Positions 54,087 through 63,349 of a DNA stretch of 64,000 nt are shown here, piece by piece. The stretch lies in the NCBI GenBank assembly GCA_041484195.1, contig JBGPHC010000005.1, positions 123,641 to 187,640 on the forward strand. Direction: 5' to 3'. Position numbers and translations under genes: made by a program. Within the stretch, counting starts at the first letter, position 1; the number at the start of each line of letters is the position of its first letter. Source of the DNA: PSRI01 sp041484195. GTDB lineage: Bacteria > Bacteroidota > Bacteroidia > Chitinophagales > Chitinophagaceae. The notes beneath the pieces are model-generated. The model ran no database searches. It had not been told where the DNA came from and was given only the letters and a program-made list of their open reading frames with translations.

Positions 54087-55322
54087 TCAACCGCTTAATT
54101 TTCCAGACCTGGCGCTTGCGCAGTCCGCAAGCCATGCTTCGCTGAATGGATCTATCTTTCCAAATCTGTCAATATCAAAAGCAGAAAAATCAAATGGGTT
54201 TGGTCTGCCTGCGGCCAATTCGGCAAACGCGAGTCCCACACCTCCTGACACGGAAATGCCGGCACCGCAGCAGCCTGTAGCCAGCAGCAGTCCTTCGATG
54301 CCGGGCGCAATACCCATAGATAAATTATTGTCGGGCGCGTAGCCTGAAAAGCCGGCAATATAATAGGCAAGGCCGGTATCGGAGAGCTTGGGAAAGAATC
54401 TTACCAGTCTTTGCATTGACTCCGAAAGATCCTGGATACCACGGTCAGGACTAAACGCAAAATGGCTGAGGTTGGAGGGAAGGTCTTTCGGTGAAACAGC
54501 CATTGATTTTTTTTCCCTGATGCCGAATAAGAGCCGGCCACCCTCGGGCCTCGCATAGGCATGCGCATCGGGCAGTATTACCATGGGCGAATCTTCAGGA
54601 AACAGGGCGGCTTTTTCGGTGATCCAATATTGACTGCGCACGGGCGCCATCGGCAGACCAATCCCAGCCTGGTCCGCCAGAACCGGAGCCCAGACGCCCG
54701 AAGCGAGGATCACGGTTCCGGCTTGAATAGTTTCGTTTTGGGTTCTCACTCCCAAGACTGCTTTGCCTGATAAAAGTAATTCCGTGACTTCGGTACTCTG
54801 CCTGATTTCGGCACCTTGCATTTTAGCGCAGCGTGCAAAAAAACTTCCCAATAGGTAAGGATCACAATATCCCTCACCGGGCATATAACCAATCTGCATA
54901 GTCTCATCGACATTTAACCACGGACATTTACTCAGGGCCTGAGCAGGACCGACATATTCATGGGGAAGTTGAAAGGATTCTGCAAGGCTCATCAATTTCA
55001 CCAGGTCCCTGACGCGGGCCTCACTGGCAGCCACATGTAAAACACCCACTTGCTTCATGCGCAAATCTTCATGCAATTGATTTTCCAATTCCGGAATCAC
55101 ACGGTAGGTTTCGAGGGAAAGCGGTATGAAATTCTTTTTGGATCTTACCCTTGTCATGAGCGCCGCGGCCCTGCTGGTAGCAGCATTGCACAATTCGTTA
55201 CGCTCCAGCAAAATGATTTTTTTGGAAGGATTATTCCGGGAATAATAATACGCGATGGCACAACCGAAAATGCCGCCGCCTATCACAATAAGATCGGCCT
55301 TTTCTGTCTTCAACCGGGTCAT
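54087..55322 (-). CDS. FAD-dependent amine oxidase/dehydrogenase (glycine-oxidase type), probably acting on aminophosphonates
   Basis: A 411-residue DAO-family protein. The dinucleotide motif is DLIVIGGGIFGCAIAYYYSR near the N-terminus, followed by LLERNELCNAATSRAAA. The C-terminal FAD loop reads ATGCCGAGISVSGGVGLAFAEL. It resembles sarcosine/glycine oxidases, which oxidise secondary or primary amines. It is the last gene of a run with phosphonoacetaldehyde dehydrogenase (48-base gap) and phosphonoacetate hydrolase. FAD enzymes of this class recur in 2-aminoethylphosphonate clusters (PbfC/PbfD), where they yield phosphonoacetaldehyde without a transaminase. The substrate here is inferred from context only. 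Confidence 0.8.
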   Translation of the reverse strand: MTRLKTEKADLIVIGGGIFGCAIAYYYSRNNPSKKIILLERNELCNAATSRAAALMTRVRSKKNFIPLSLETYRVIPELENQLHEDLRMKQVGVLHVAASEARVRDLVKLMSLAESFQLPHEYVGPAQALSKCPWLNVDETMQIGYMPGEGYCDPYLLGSFFARCAKMQGAEIRQSTEVTELLLSGKAVLGVRTQNETIQAGTVILASGVWAPVLADQAGIGLPMAPVRSQYWITEKAALFPEDSPMVILPDAHAYARPEGGRLLFGIREKKSMAVSPKDLPSNLSHFAFSPDRGIQDLSESMQRLVRFFPKLSDTGLAYYIAGFSGYAPDNNLSMGIAPGIEGLLLATGCCGAGISVSGGVGLAFAELAAGRPNPFDFSAFDIDRFGKIDPFSEAWLADCASARSGKLSG

Positions 55323-55370
55323 GCATTCATGAATTAGAGAATGATCCTGCCACGAAGAAAATAAGTGACA

Positions 55371-56846
55371 CTACCAGGGCAGGGAAAAGGTCTTGACAAA
55401 GCTGAAGCATTTCATGGCTTCGATCACACCTTCTTTCACTCCCAGGCCGGAGTCCTTGATTCCTCCAAACGGAGAGTTTTCGATTCTGTAGCCGGGGACT
55501 TCATTGATATTTACGGTTCCCACTTTCAATTCCTTGATGAAGCGTATGGCCCAATCCATGTTTTTTGTCACTACTCCGGATGACAAACCATAAGCGGTGG
55601 AATTGGAAAGCATAATGGCATCGTCAATATCTTTGAAAGTCATGATGGGTGCCAGGGGGCCAAAAGATTCGTACACCACCATGTCTGCATTCCTGGGAAC
55701 ATCCACGATCACCGTGGGCTCCATGATTGCACCTCTTCTTTTACCGCCCAATAACACTCTGGCTCCCTGTTCTGTGGCTTTCTGAACAACGGTTTCCAAA
55801 TATTTGGCGGCTGCTTCATCTATGACGGTTCCTACGCGGGTATTTGGGTCGGCAGGGTCGCCCACAATATATTCCTTAGCCTTGTCCACGAATTTTCCTA
55901 TGAATGAGTCAATGATATTTTCCTGCACCAGTATCCGCTTTACAGCCGTGCAGCGTTGCCCACTATTTCGGAATGCGCCTTCTGCGGCAAGATGCACCGC
56001 TGTCTCCAAATCTGCATCTTCCATTATAATAATAGGATCATTACCTCCCAATTCCAGGATCACTTTTTTATAACCAGCCGTCGCTGCAATCTTCTTGCCC
56101 ACGGCTACACTGCCGGTGAAAGAAACTATTTCAACTCTGGGATCTCTTGTCAATGGCTCGGCGATTTCAGCGGTGGGCCCCAATAATACACTCAGCATAT
56201 AGCCCGGAAGTCCGCTTTCATAAAGCAGTTCTGTTATTTTAATTGCGGTGAGTGGCGTCTTCTCAGAAGGTTTCAGAATTACCGGAGTGCCACTCGCGAT
56301 GGCAGGTGCGATCTTATGAAGGACCTGGTTCAATGGATGGTTGAAGGGAGTAATGCAGAGCGCCAGTGACAGGGGCTCCCTAACCGTAAAAATTTTTCTG
56401 GCTTTTCCCTGTGGTGAAATATCGCAGGAGAAAATCTGGCCGTCGTCCCTGAGACTTTCAATTCCGGCAAACAAGAGTACATCATGCGCACGTCCGGCTT
56501 CATACCTTGCTTCCCGAATAGCGAGACCTGATTCAGAGCTGATCAATTGCGCGAATTCTTCTTTTCTCTCCAATAACAATTGCCTTGCTTTTTCAAGAAT
56601 GGAGTATCGATCATACCTGGAAAGTTTTTTTCCACCTTTAAGGGCTTCTTCAATAGACTTCTCAGCATCCTGCGCATTGGCAAGAGCTACTGTGCCAACC
56701 AGGCGTCCGTCATAGGGACTTTTCACTTCCAGGAATTGCCTGCTCTGGACAGGCCTGCCCGCTATATAACAATTCAACGCGAGGGGTTTGCCTGGAGAGG
56801 ATTTGACAGCCTGTTCAGTTTTGGATGTTGAAGATTGGGTATTCAT
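55371..56846 (-). CDS. phnY: Phosphonoacetaldehyde dehydrogenase
   Basis: A 491-residue aldehyde dehydrogenase. Catalytic residues: N169 (ITPFNHP), E265 (VILELGGND) and C299 (NSGQRCTAVKRILV), the cysteine preceded by an arginine as in PhnY (phosphonate-binding Arg). The closest functional call is phosphonoacetaldehyde dehydrogenase, which oxidises phosphonoacetaldehyde to phosphonoacetate with NAD. This is strongly supported by the adjacent phosphonoacetate hydrolase, whose stop lies 19 bases upstream of this start. A succinate-semialdehyde-like activity cannot be excluded from sequence. Confidence 0.87.
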   Translation of the reverse strand: MNTQSSTSKTEQAVKSSPGKPLALNCYIAGRPVQSRQFLEVKSPYDGRLVGTVALANAQDAEKSIEEALKGGKKLSRYDRYSILEKARQLLLERKEEFAQLISSESGLAIREARYEAGRAHDVLLFAGIESLRDDGQIFSCDISPQGKARKIFTVREPLSLALCITPFNHPLNQVLHKIAPAIASGTPVILKPSEKTPLTAIKITELLYESGLPGYMLSVLLGPTAEIAEPLTRDPRVEIVSFTGSVAVGKKIAATAGYKKVILELGGNDPIIIMEDADLETAVHLAAEGAFRNSGQRCTAVKRILVQENIIDSFIGKFVDKAKEYIVGDPADPNTRVGTVIDEAAAKYLETVVQKATEQGARVLLGGKRRGAIMEPTVIVDVPRNADMVVYESFGPLAPIMTFKDIDDAIMLSNSTAYGLSSGVVTKNMDWAIRFIKELKVGTVNINEVPGYRIENSPFGGIKDSGLGVKEGVIEAMKCFSFVKTFSLPW

Positions 56847-56865
56847 TGAATTATATTTTCAGGAC

Positions 56866-58110
56866 TTAAGAAACTGTCCCATTAATAGTAATATCAAAAA
56901 CGTCAAAATTCCGGGGATCCCTGGCGACCTTCATTTTGTAAGCCGGTTTGAGCGGATGAGAAATAACCAATGGCACCATTTCTTCATAGCGTCCTCCATG
57001 CGATCTTAAGGTTCCGTCAAGTGCCGACAAATCGTGGTATCGCGGTCTGCGGCCCAACACCAGGTCTCTGCCAGAAAGCACTACCAGATCGCCTGTCCGG
57101 TCTGATGGCTGTTCCAATATTTGCGTAGCAGAAGTTCTGTCATGCACTTCCATGACTCCCGGCTGCATTGCAAGCCAGCTTTTCACTTCCTCTATTTTTG
57201 ATAAATCGCTCATGTGCACCACCACATAGGATCCCAGGGCTCCATGGTGCTTAACATAGGGATCTGTGATAGGGCATATTACCCGGAATCCCTGTCCGAA
57301 TTTTTCAGTCAGTAAATCTTCCACAAACAAAACATTGGGTGATCCGTCCTCTTTTATTTTAGCATTCATTCCATGGTCGGCAGTGGCACCCACTATGGCT
57401 CCTGCTTTCAACAGTCTTCCTATTTCCAGATCCATTGCTTCGTAAAAAGCGAGAGATTCTTCTGCATCAGGCGCATAGGTATGCTGCATATAGTCAGTGA
57501 GGGAGAGGTAAAGAAAATCCGCAAGCCCTCTTTCAATCAACGCCACTCCGGCACGTAGTACAAACAAACTGGCGTCTGCGCTGTAGATGGGAGGGGTTGG
57601 ATGACCCACAATTTCTTCCAGTCCCTCGATGCCATGAGTTTCCAGTTTGGCCTGGTTGGCCTTCTCCGCCGAAAATGCAATTCCACTTAGTTGGTAAGAA
57701 AGAATATCCCTGAGTTTTTCCTTGGCAGTAACCACAGCCACTTTTCTTCCGGCCCTGGCGGCCGCAGACAAAATGGTTTCACAGCGAAGGTAGTCAGAAG
57801 AATTCATCATCACTTCCTGGTCTTTCTCCGCATCATAAAAAAAATTACCGCTGATGCCATGCACCGCCGGCGAAACACCGGTGACTATAGAAGAATTGTT
57901 GACATTGGTGAATGAAGGCAGGGCCCCCCGAACCATACCCCGGTAGCCCCGGAGGCTCATTTTTTTCACAGCAGGCATTCGGTCGCGTGCCATGGTGGTA
58001 TCCAGGTATTCATCTGCACACCCATCCACACAAATCACTACAATGGGTTTGGCTGGAGGCTGGTAGGTTCTGTTATTTGCAATAAAAGATTTTGTTGAAG
58101 GAATCGTCAT
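56866..58110 (-). CDS. phnA: Phosphonoacetate hydrolase
   Basis: A 414-residue alkaline-phosphatase-superfamily zinc enzyme that cleaves the C-P bond of phosphonoacetate to acetate and phosphate. All metal-site residues are visible and at family-typical spacing: D29 (VICVDGCADEY), T68 (LPSFTNVNNSSIVTG), D206 and H210 (LSLTDYMQHTYAPD), D245 and H246 (GATADHGMNAK) and H371 (LRSHGGRYEEMVPLV). The length matches known PhnA hydrolases. It is the first of three co-directional genes and lies 112 bases after the terminator of susCD, so it may have its own promoter. Confidence 0.94.
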   Translation of the reverse strand: MTIPSTKSFIANNRTYQPPAKPIVVICVDGCADEYLDTTMARDRMPAVKKMSLRGYRGMVRGALPSFTNVNNSSIVTGVSPAVHGISGNFFYDAEKDQEVMMNSSDYLRCETILSAAARAGRKVAVVTAKEKLRDILSYQLSGIAFSAEKANQAKLETHGIEGLEEIVGHPTPPIYSADASLFVLRAGVALIERGLADFLYLSLTDYMQHTYAPDAEESLAFYEAMDLEIGRLLKAGAIVGATADHGMNAKIKEDGSPNVLFVEDLLTEKFGQGFRVICPITDPYVKHHGALGSYVVVHMSDLSKIEEVKSWLAMQPGVMEVHDRTSATQILEQPSDRTGDLVVLSGRDLVLGRRPRYHDLSALDGTLRSHGGRYEEMVPLVISHPLKPAYKMKVARDPRNFDVFDITINGTVS

Positions 58111-58219
58111 GCCTTGACAGTATTTTTAAATAGTGAATTCTACAGCGAATGTAAACATCCGACAGGTAAGATTGGCAATTCTTAGATCCTGCTTTTATTA
58201 ATCAGTGTTTGATATAAGA

Positions 58220-58250
58220 AAAAATGCTACCGGGTATGGCCGGTAGCATT
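58220..58250 (-). terminator. Terminator after susD
   Basis: Arms 58223-58233 and 58240-58250 form a perfect 11-bp stem with a 6-base loop. The minus-strand RNA continues with UUUUUUCUUA. It lies between susD and phnA, so most susCD transcripts should stop here. Confidence 0.88.
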
Positions 58251-58265
58251 TCCATTTGGAAAGAA

Positions 58266-59843
58266 TTATTTTAGGATCCACATCACTCCGTTAATATCAT
58301 CGTTTCCACCATACTGGTTTGCGAGAGCGGCCTGGTAATTTTCAATATTGGCTGTCTTTTCCGAGCTGGGATATTGAAACCTCCATGCGATTCTTTCGCT
58401 ATTACCAGTTCCCGGACCTGTAGTAAAGGTCGGTACACCGGTTCTCCTATATGTGAAATAGGATTCGAGGCCGGAGTGGCGGAACAGAGCGAGATATCTT
58501 TGCGTGAGTATCTGGTTGAGGCCATTGGCATCATTTCCAGCATATTTAACGGCGACCTGATTGTAATAAGTGGGGAAATCGACATTTACTGTGTAAGTAT
58601 CGTAGGTACCCAGACTGGCCCCGGGATGCAGAAAATAAACATTGAAGGGGCCCGTTTCAGGAATTCCATAATAAGCCATTGATGCTTTTATGCCTGCCTG
58701 GTAATGCGCTTCGGCATCTCCGAGCGGTCCGGAACCGATCCAACCCCTGTTGATTGCTTCGGCGATATTAAAAAGCAATTCAGGGTATCCGATCTGTATG
58801 CTTGGTTCCGCAGTATAGGTATCATAATAGTGCTTCCTGTTAATCAGCGAGTATTGTCCACTGTTAGCCTTGATATACATGGCGCCGAGATCTTCTCCCG
58901 GACTTGCGCCCACGAAAGCGGCAAAACTGGTTGGACTAACACCCCCATCAACAATGGCGCCGGCCGGCTCCGAAGTGACGAAGATCCTTGGATCCTTCAA
59001 CTGAGTCAGCAATCCCACATAAGTGGCAGAACAGTTGTAACGCAGGGCGTCAAACCCAAAATTACTCGGATTGTTAGGATAGCTGTTTGTAGGATAGGTG
59101 AACTGGAATTGCAGGTTGTCATCCATGCTTTCCATGATGGGGTATTTGGATGGGTTCCCGATTATATCTGCGAACTGTTGTTTTACGTTCAGGTCCGGAT
59201 CAGTAGCTTTCAGGCTTAAATGCAGTAGTAAGCGTAAGCGATAAGTATTTACCACTTTTTGCCATTTGGAAAGATCATTGTCAAAATAAAAATCTCCTGC
59301 CAGGATATAATTTCCTGAAGCCACCATCAGGCTCATATCCGCGTTTGCACTATCTAACCATGCGAATGCCTGCTGGAATACCTTCTTCTGAGGATCATAT
59401 ACCGGTTTGAGATTGGAAATGCCTTGCAAGGCTTCTGACATGGGTATATCTCCCATTTCAAGGCTCATCTTTGTAAAGAAATAGGCCTTGAAGAATTTAG
59501 CCAGGGCTTCATAAGGATTTAGAGCAGGCGAATTGATATTGATGGCCTCTTCTTCCATCTTCTTCACGTTCTTGAGCGTGCTGAAATAGCTTGCCCCGGA
59601 GCCAAAATCATACCTGTTGTTGCCATAATAGTCATAGTTGATGATGAAATACTGGCACCATTTTTCATAATCGCTGTAGGGCTGGTCATACATGTCGTAC
59701 AATACCCCATTTAGCAATAATGAAGGTGGTACAGCTATCGGCTTATTGGGATTCTGGTTCAGATCATTGAATGATTTCTTACAGCCAGGTGCAATAACGC
59801 TGATAACGATTGCCGCAATTGTTATATGGATTAACTTTTTCAT
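58266..59843 (-). CDS. SusD/RagB-family nutrient-binding outer-membrane lipoprotein
   Basis: About 525 residues from ATG 59843. A lipoprotein signal (MKKLIHITIAAIVISVIAPGCKKS, Cys about residue 21) is followed by the helical TPR-like SusD fold (FNDLNQNPNKPIAVPPSLLLNGVLYDMYDQPYSDYEKW...). Composition and the tail (IAWRFQYPSSEKTANIENYQAALANQYGGNDDINGVMWILK) fit the SusD_2 superfamily (PF12771) rather than starch-type SusD. It caps the SusC barrel as the surface substrate lid. It follows susC by 22 bases. The substrate class is inferred from the phosphonate genes downstream. Confidence 0.92.
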   Translation of the reverse strand: MKKLIHITIAAIVISVIAPGCKKSFNDLNQNPNKPIAVPPSLLLNGVLYDMYDQPYSDYEKWCQYFIINYDYYGNNRYDFGSGASYFSTLKNVKKMEEEAININSPALNPYEALAKFFKAYFFTKMSLEMGDIPMSEALQGISNLKPVYDPQKKVFQQAFAWLDSANADMSLMVASGNYILAGDFYFDNDLSKWQKVVNTYRLRLLLHLSLKATDPDLNVKQQFADIIGNPSKYPIMESMDDNLQFQFTYPTNSYPNNPSNFGFDALRYNCSATYVGLLTQLKDPRIFVTSEPAGAIVDGGVSPTSFAAFVGASPGEDLGAMYIKANSGQYSLINRKHYYDTYTAEPSIQIGYPELLFNIAEAINRGWIGSGPLGDAEAHYQAGIKASMAYYGIPETGPFNVYFLHPGASLGTYDTYTVNVDFPTYYNQVAVKYAGNDANGLNQILTQRYLALFRHSGLESYFTYRRTGVPTFTTGPGTGNSERIAWRFQYPSSEKTANIENYQAALANQYGGNDDINGVMWILK

Positions 59844-59865
59844 ATTGAATAGTATTGACGATAAT

Positions 59866-62800
59866 TTAGAACACAACATTTAGATTAAATCCAAGTCGGC
59901 GGGTGGTGGGTGATTGCAGACCCGTGCCATCGGTGGCATAATTGTATTGATCCAGATCCACATCCTTAAAGCGCTTGTCTTTGTAGAAGTAGATCAGGTT
60001 TCTTGCTACCACTGAAATTGTAACTTTGTTTATAAAACTTTTTGCCAGCCACTTGGCGGGGAAATCATACCCCAGGGAAACTTCCCTAAGTTTCGCGAAG
60101 GTCTTGCTCATCAAATTAGCCTCTGAAATATTGTAATACTTGCTCACATAATCCTGAACATGGGTTACCTGGGCATTGGGTGAAAAGGTCAGGTCCTTGT
60201 AATTGATAATATTTCCGGAATTGTCATAATTGATGGGCACGCCATTGGATACAACAACGCCTTCTCCAATATAAGACCCTGGGAAAGGATCCGGACTATT
60301 GTTGTCGCCTGCATGGTCATTATCATCTTTTCTTGCAGCTCCCAGAGCGCCTTGCACTGTTTCAATATTTCTTCCACCACGCATGGTCTTATTGTGCATA
60401 TAGTCGGTTGTTACGCCACCAACACTACCATCAAACTGAAATCCCAGAGTAAGGCTTTTCCAGCTCACTTTATTATATACACTCCACGCAAAATTTGCGT
60501 TCTCATTTCCGAGAAACTGTGCAACTGGATTAGATAAAGGTTTACCTGCGTCATCATTTATGATCTTACCGTCGGTTGTCCTGACAAAAGCGCTTGTATA
60601 GAGTTTGTCAACACGATCACCTTTGTGAAAGAATTCATTGAAAACGTCCTGGCCGGGAGGTAATTCGAGATATTTATCCTGGTATGTGGACCAGTTGACC
60701 AATATGTTCCAGGAAATATTCCTCGACCTGTAAGGTGTTCCGGTTAAAGATAGCTCGTAGCCGGTTTTTTTGGTTTTCAGGCCGTTGATATAAAAATAAT
60801 CATATCCTGTAGCAGAAGAAATAGGGTTTCTCAGAATCTGGGGCCCGTCAATATATTCGAATGCCGTAGCGCTGAATCCAAGCCGGTTATTCATGAAACG
60901 AATGTCAAAGCCTCCTTCATAATTCACACGATTAAAGGGTTTGATATTCGGATCATAGATATTTGAAGTGTAATAGGCTGCGGTTTGATTGTTATATGGT
61001 TTTGAAGTTGAATATACCGCTATTAGTGAATAGTTAGGTCCACCATAGGGGGATTCATAGTTGTTCCCATACCCCAAAGGATAATCGAATATAGATGTTC
61101 CCCCGCTACCCGATCCAAATGCGGAAATGGAATTGAATGGCGCTGCCCCGATAGTAGCTGATGTGGCGTCGCCCCGCACTGCGGCATAAGAAGCCCTCAC
61201 CTTCAGGTATGAAATAAATTCGGGAAGTTTTGTATAGTCAGAAATCACCGACGCGGCGGATAAACTGGGATAGAAATAGCTGTTGTGCGATTGAGACAGG
61301 GCGGTTGATTTGTCAACACGGCCTGTTGCGGAAACCGTAGCATATTTGCCAAAAGACAAGTCAAGAGAATAATATGCGCTGTACACCCGCATGTCGGAAA
61401 CAAAGCTATTTGACTGAATGGGATTCTTGGAATTGCTGAAACTGTAAACATTGGGAACATTCAGGTAATCCGTGGATGTCCAGTTGGAATTGTAAGCAAA
61501 CAGCCTCGCATTGGCACCTACCAGACCAGATAGGTAGAAAAAATGTCTTATTGTATAATTATAATTTAGTTGAACGTCCGTATTGTTTTCAAACAAACTT
61601 CTCCGGTCTTCTCTGTAGTCCCCCGAATTTTCTTCGCGGCCATATGGATGCGCGGAGAAAGGCATTTTTTCAGTCCTGAGCAGTTCATAGCCCGTTATCT
61701 GAGTTCGGGCATTGACATTAAGATGGTCATTGATCTTGTAGTTGGCGGAAAGGTAACCGTAAAGATCATTCTTATAATGCCCTCTCAGCCATTCATTCAC
61801 CATGAACCAGGGGTTATGGTAGCGCTGGTATTCCGCGAATACGGATTGCGTCCCCACTTTACCCGGTTGCCACATCCCTTTAATATCCGGAGCCTGTACA
61901 TCCCAGTCGGCTCCCGTCCAAACAGCAATATTATATAATAAGCTATTGGGACCATAATCCACGTCGGGGAAATTGGGGCTGTACTGCCTGTTGAAATTCA
62001 GGTTGGCATCTATTTTCAGACGCTTGCTGACATTGTAGGAAGCGTACATGTTGAAATTAGTAATATTCAGTTCGTTGTTGGGGATAATGCTTTGTTGGTA
62101 GGAATGTGACAACGAAAAGCGAATATTGTAATTATCGCCTGCGGCACTCAATGCGATATTATTGGTGGATTGAAAGCCAGTTCTTAAAAAACGATTGAGG
62201 TTATTCGCGCCCCTTGCCACCCAGGGAGTAGGCTGTATATGGCCAGTCCAGGTGAGGCCTCCAGGGAAAGTGGTCACATAAGTCTGGTTGGGATCAACTT
62301 TACCGTCGTATTGAGGAAGCAACTGTCCTTCGAAGCGTGGCCCCCATACATCATAATCATTGTCGTTCAATCCTCCGCCTTTGCCATCACCAAAGGAGTA
62401 GAGCTGATTTTCACCAGGGCCATATTCATATTGAATTCTTGGGAAGGCTAGGAATCCCTTGTCAATGACATTGCTGGAATTGAGTTCAACCGTAAATCCC
62501 TTGTCCCTTGCCTTGTTTCCTTTTTTTGTAGTGATCAGGATGGCTCCAAATTGCGCCCGGCTTCCATATAGTGCTGCTGCCGTTGGCCCTTTCAGTACCG
62601 TATAAGTTTCGATGTCATCCGGACTGATATTCCAGGTATCAGAACTGATGGGGATACCATCTACAACAAATAGGTTGATCGGGTTACCTCTCAACAATAC
62701 CGTTGGCTTGCGCAATAGCTCCGCGGATGGACCAACCGATAAACCCGCGACTTTGCCGGTCAATCCCGAAATGGGATTCTGATCCCTGGCTTTTACCAGG

Positions 62801-63201
62801 TCTTCTCCCTTCACTTCCTGAATAGAATATCCAAGTCTCTTGACTTCCTTTCTCACCCCAAGGGCGGTTACCACTACTTCACTTAGTCTGTCGCCTGCCC
62901 ACAGCATGACGATATTAATAGTTTGTCTTCCCCCCACCTGAACTTCCTGTGTTTCGAAACCTACGAAACTGAATACCAGGGTAGCGGTTGAAGGTGCGCT
63001 GAGGCTGAAATGACCTGCCTGGTCTGTACTGGTTCCGTTTCGGGTACCTTTCACCAGCACTGAAACTCCTGAAAGTGGGGAATTTGTAGAATCCCTAATT
63101 ATGCCACTGATCTCCGTTTGGGCAAGGGATGCATTCCACCCGAAGAAAACGACCATGCATATGAGCAACGCAGGTCGAAATAGTTTGAAGACTGGTTTCA
63201 T
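59866..63201 (-). CDS. SusC/RagA-family TonB-dependent outer-membrane transporter
   Basis: A 1111-residue protein: signal peptide (about residues 1-27), carboxypeptidase-regulatory-like domain (ISGIIRDSTNSPLSGVSVLVKG...GHFSLSAPSTATLVFSFVGFE), then the plug signature LSEVVVTALGVRKEVKRLGYSIQEVKG and the 22-strand barrel (typical YNISEANLMSKTFAKLREVSLGYDFP segment and aromatic C-terminal F). It imports a substrate bound with the SusD partner, energised by TonB. Located immediately upstream of susD and the phosphonate genes. It lies directly next to the transposase remnant at 63350. Confidence 0.95.
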   Translation of the reverse strand: MKPVFKLFRPALLICMVVFFGWNASLAQTEISGIIRDSTNSPLSGVSVLVKGTRNGTSTDQAGHFSLSAPSTATLVFSFVGFETQEVQVGGRQTINIVMLWAGDRLSEVVVTALGVRKEVKRLGYSIQEVKGEDLVKARDQNPISGLTGKVAGLSVGPSAELLRKPTVLLRGNPINLFVVDGIPISSDTWNISPDDIETYTVLKGPTAAALYGSRAQFGAILITTKKGNKARDKGFTVELNSSNVIDKGFLAFPRIQYEYGPGENQLYSFGDGKGGGLNDNDYDVWGPRFEGQLLPQYDGKVDPNQTYVTTFPGGLTWTGHIQPTPWVARGANNLNRFLRTGFQSTNNIALSAAGDNYNIRFSLSHSYQQSIIPNNELNITNFNMYASYNVSKRLKIDANLNFNRQYSPNFPDVDYGPNSLLYNIAVWTGADWDVQAPDIKGMWQPGKVGTQSVFAEYQRYHNPWFMVNEWLRGHYKNDLYGYLSANYKINDHLNVNARTQITGYELLRTEKMPFSAHPYGREENSGDYREDRRSLFENNTDVQLNYNYTIRHFFYLSGLVGANARLFAYNSNWTSTDYLNVPNVYSFSNSKNPIQSNSFVSDMRVYSAYYSLDLSFGKYATVSATGRVDKSTALSQSHNSYFYPSLSAASVISDYTKLPEFISYLKVRASYAAVRGDATSATIGAAPFNSISAFGSGSGGTSIFDYPLGYGNNYESPYGGPNYSLIAVYSTSKPYNNQTAAYYTSNIYDPNIKPFNRVNYEGGFDIRFMNNRLGFSATAFEYIDGPQILRNPISSATGYDYFYINGLKTKKTGYELSLTGTPYRSRNISWNILVNWSTYQDKYLELPPGQDVFNEFFHKGDRVDKLYTSAFVRTTDGKIINDDAGKPLSNPVAQFLGNENANFAWSVYNKVSWKSLTLGFQFDGSVGGVTTDYMHNKTMRGGRNIETVQGALGAARKDDNDHAGDNNSPDPFPGSYIGEGVVVSNGVPINYDNSGNIINYKDLTFSPNAQVTHVQDYVSKYYNISEANLMSKTFAKLREVSLGYDFPAKWLAKSFINKVTISVVARNLIYFYKDKRFKDVDLDQYNYATDGTGLQSPTTRRLGFNLNVVF

Positions 63202-63306
63202 AAACAGTTTTTTTGGTATTTTTTTGAAATGTGAAGTTCCATTTCTGTCGTGTCCTAAATTTAGTCTAAGTATTATGTAATAGTTAACTTATACAAAACT
63301 TTATTT

Positions 63307-63322
63307 ACGCATACGGTTGCGT
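63307..63322. promoter_or_regulatory. LacI/PurR-like palindrome upstream of susC
   Basis: ACGCATACGGTTGCGT matches the PurR operator form ACGCAAACGTTTGCGT at 14 of 16 positions, with outer half-sites ACGCA and TGCGT as inverted repeats. It lies 105 bases before the susC start, close upstream of a candidate promoter. A LacI-family regulator elsewhere in the genome could bind here. Confidence 0.45.
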
Positions 63323-63349
63323 CTGATTATATTTTAATTTTTCATGATT

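Noticed and set aside
55371..56846. Succinate-semialdehyde or generic aldehyde dehydrogenase
   Set aside because: The arginine next to the catalytic cysteine and the adjacent phosphonoacetate hydrolase favour phosphonoacetaldehyde dehydrogenase.
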